Origin: G963677485 sp942492855
GTDB taxonomy: Bacteria; Armatimonadota; HRBIN16
DNA length: 64,000 nt
Reading direction: 5' to 3'
Assembly (NCBI GenBank): GCA_942492855.1
Contig: OW818647.1
Span: forward strand, 3,038,001 to 3,102,000
The position numbers were made by a program, and so were the translations under genes. Shown here in pieces: positions 62,054-64,000 of the stretch; positions within the stretch are counted from its first letter, which is position 1, and every line of letters begins with the position of its first letter. The notes under the pieces were generated by a model that was given only the letters and a program-made list of their open reading frames with translations, was not told where the DNA came from and did no database searches.

Positions 62054-63820
62054 ATGAAACTGCCGTTATACCTGTTGCTGATCTGCCTCCTGGTTAGCCG
62101 TGCGTTGGCTGGCGAACGGATTCAATTCTTTGATACCTCCTTCACCTTACAGAACGACGGTTCCGTGCGGGTTCACGAAAAAATCACCTTGAACTCCAAC
62201 TTTGAGACGGTAAGGCATGGGATCACCCGGGAGCTTCCGAATGTGGTGCGTGGCGACTGGGGCCGGACCAGACTGCCCCTAAAAGTCACGAAGGTGGTGG
62301 TCGACGGTCGCACAATGCCAATCTACACCCGCCAGATAGGCGATCGCCTGAGCGTTGTGATGGGTGATGCGCTGGTAGATATGCCACCTGGTGAACACCA
62401 TTTTGAATTGGAGTATGAGGTCCAGCGGATGGTCAGCAGCACCCATGGGAGTGACGAATTAAACTGGAACGCTACTGGCGACCGTATCCTGTTGCCGATC
62501 GAAAACGCCCGTGTGACAGTAATTATGCCGAAATCGGTGACTGCACGGCAGGTTGAAGCCACCGCATATACAGGCGCGTATGGCCATCGTGACCATAGTG
62601 TCAAGATACTGAGAGCAGGGGATCGTAAGTTACAGATCAGCACCACTCGTACACTGGACCCCCAAGAGGTATTCAGCGTGGTGCTGCGCTGGCCGATGGG
62701 GTTGGTGACGGCGCGTAAACCTGAGGTAGGTTCTGTATTTGGCACGTTGGGATTATTGTTACTCATTATAGCCACATTTGGGCTCTTTGGCTATCTATTC
62801 ACAAGCCATATTCGGGCTCGGATGCTGATCACAACCCATAACTCGGAAGAGCTTCTATCTTGTTTGTCACCTGCAGCAGCCCGTTTCCTGGCGTTAGGCA
62901 TATCTGACGCTAAGGCACTGGCGTGCACGATGATCGATCTGGCTGTGAAGGGGGTTATTCGCGTTGAGTTACATCGCCGCGGATTTACGTTGCACCGCAT
63001 CGGCGATGATAAACCAGCAGGATCAGTGGAGCAGCAGCTCATCCTGGACAGCCTGATGAGCGGCTGTGGCAGCTTTACCGTGACGAGGAGCTACCAGCAA
63101 GATGTGCAACGGTTACTGGGGGAGTTCATGGGGTGTGTTAAATATTGTTGGAAGTTCGCCGCCAGGCACCGTCATGGGTTGACTGTTTTGGGGCTGGCAT
63201 CAGCTTTGGTGTGCTCAGCCACCACTATACACTTGTTTGGCCCATTCAACCCAGCCTGGGTGGTTATCTACACACTTGGTTGGTCTGGATGGGCATCGAT
63301 CGTCGGATTCTATGCCGTGGCCAGGATGCGCCGATCAAGCCGGTTCCGGCTGAATGGGATCGCGGCCATTGTGTATGCTGTGCTGGTACTGGCTCCTGGC
63401 TTACTGGTATGGCTTCGTAATCCGAGGGAAATCGGATTGGTGGCAATCTGCACGGCTTTGTTATGTGCCGGCGTGTTGTCGATGGCGTTCTCAAGCCTGC
63501 CTTCACCGAAGGGATTACGCTGGTTTTCTCAACTGGCCCAGTTGAGACGTGAATACCAAAAGATACTTTGCACGGAAGGAAACCTACCACAGTCGTATTT
63601 AGGCTACATACTGGCAGTTGATATGGGCAGAAAAGCAGATGACTATCCCAGCATGGAGTGGCTATCACTACCCTCAGGACAGGGCAGAATCAGCCCACAG
63701 ACCCTCTGTGACAGGATGGCGATGGATATCGCACAGAGTGCTGTGCAGCCGATCGCCCCGGGGTACGCACGCGTTAAGGAGTTATGTGAAGGGGATTACG
63801 AGACAGTTCCGAAACAATAA
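62054..63820 (+). CDS. DUF2207 membrane protein
   Basis: 588 aa with signal peptide (PLYLLLICLLVSRALA). An extracytoplasmic DUF2207 domain (RIQFFDTSFTLQNDGSVRVHEKITL, GITRELP, DELNWNATGD) is followed by a membrane helix at about 235-255, a cytoplasmic stretch (STHGSD-type N part excluded; LLSCLSPAAARFLALGISDAKALA, MIDLAVKGVIRVEL as in other DUF2207 proteins), and four more membrane segments (~375-480). Function of the family is unknown. AAGGGG lies six bases before the ATG. Upstream 61848-62053 shows no feature I can name. Confidence 0.85.
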   Translation: MKLPLYLLLICLLVSRALAGERIQFFDTSFTLQNDGSVRVHEKITLNSNFETVRHGITRELPNVVRGDWGRTRLPLKVTKVVVDGRTMPIYTRQIGDRLSVVMGDALVDMPPGEHHFELEYEVQRMVSSTHGSDELNWNATGDRILLPIENARVTVIMPKSVTARQVEATAYTGAYGHRDHSVKILRAGDRKLQISTTRTLDPQEVFSVVLRWPMGLVTARKPEVGSVFGTLGLLLLIIATFGLFGYLFTSHIRARMLITTHNSEELLSCLSPAAARFLALGISDAKALACTMIDLAVKGVIRVELHRRGFTLHRIGDDKPAGSVEQQLILDSLMSGCGSFTVTRSYQQDVQRLLGEFMGCVKYCWKFAARHRHGLTVLGLASALVCSATTIHLFGPFNPAWVVIYTLGWSGWASIVGFYAVARMRRSSRFRLNGIAAIVYAVLVLAPGLLVWLRNPREIGLVAICTALLCAGVLSMAFSSLPSPKGLRWFSQLAQLRREYQKILCTEGNLPQSYLGYILAVDMGRKADDYPSMEWLSLPSGQGRISPQTLCDRMAMDIAQSAVQPIAPGYARVKELCEGDYETVPKQ

Positions 63821-63905
63821 GCCTATCATTCCGATATACTTAATATAGAAGAGAATTAACAGCCGTGCTAAAGCGGCCCCCTGATCAACTGAGAGAGGTA
63901 ATGAG

Positions 63906-64000
63906 ATGAAACTATCGACCCGGGCGCGATACGGACTCAGAGCAATGCTGGCCCTGGCCATGACAGACAGCACGGAGCCTGTGATGACACGGGAGATCGC
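63906..64000 (+). CDS. Rrf2-family transcriptional regulator, N-terminus only
   Basis: The first 31 codons before the window edge: MKLSTRARYGLRAMLALA, the characteristic Rrf2 (IscR/CymR/NsrR) start of the winged helix, then MTREIA. GAGAGGTAATGAG supplies the ribosome binding site. Sub-type cannot be judged because the cysteine cluster lies outside the window. Confidence 0.85.
   Translation, partial: MKLSTRARYGLRAMLALAMTDSTEPVMTREI

Overview
The window comes from a bacterium with a middling-to-high GC chromosome and clear GGAGG-type ribosome binding sites. It probably has a diderm envelope: there are a lipoprotein, a Tat-signal hydrolase, and many large secreted carbohydrate-active proteins. 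The mix of DUF4091 proteins, GH78/GH32/GH1/GH101-like enzymes, beta-helix proteins, a URO-D-family protein, degenerate pilin-like proteins and dense short palindromic repeats resembles Armatimonadota or a related environmental lineage. That placement is inference; there is no rRNA or other marker here to settle it.

Layout. 1-3138 (minus): a GH78 alpha-L-rhamnosidase cut by the left edge (its frame is open from base 2 to 2290) and a short proline-dehydrogenase-like protein. 3349-8361 (plus): a hybrid histidine kinase, then an NfeD / SPFH-stomatin / GH5-like operon. 8622-14411: a sirtuin, two paralogous secreted proteins that look like three degenerate HtrA/trypsin folds in tandem, a DUF3795 protein and tRNA-Glu(CTC). 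15107-22200: a giant DUF4091 protein, a secreted beta-propeller-like glycosidase relative, and proA. 22584-25588: an AT-richer accessory island with a PD-(D/E)XK nuclease, the decayed remains of a possible HigA-like antitoxin, and a RES-domain (NAD-degrading toxin family) protein. 25624-30962: FtsK, an acyl-ACP-reductase-like dehydrogenase and unknowns. 31193-34337 (minus): GH1 and a GH101-like enzyme. 34621-42268 (plus): two DUF805 proteins, three paralogous membrane proteins with a GspG-like C-terminus, and two pilin-like proteins. 42885-54380 (minus): a polysaccharide and sugar block (pectate-lyase-like, GH32, beta-helix, GntR/LacI-type regulator, amidohydrolase, CehA-like PHP protein). 54504-63820: polysaccharide deacetylase, nitrilase, EFR1-like ferredoxin, ABC exporter, URO-D-family protein and a DUF2207 protein. 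At 63906 an Rrf2 regulator runs off the right edge.

The main theme is breakdown of plant or microbial glycans outside the cell, with no obvious sugar transporter in view. The second theme is a very high load of short repeats. The best-supported new observation is a family of small non-autonomous transposon-like elements (363 and 228 bp) with 19-bp terminal inverted repeats. The 228-bp copy has a perfect 10-bp target duplication, and its empty target site is present 1.5 kb away in the same window. Repeats have also reshaped genes: the third membrane paralog has lost its stop codon to a repeat and now reads in frame into the next gene. Several genes take their TAG stop from the edge of a palindromic repeat.
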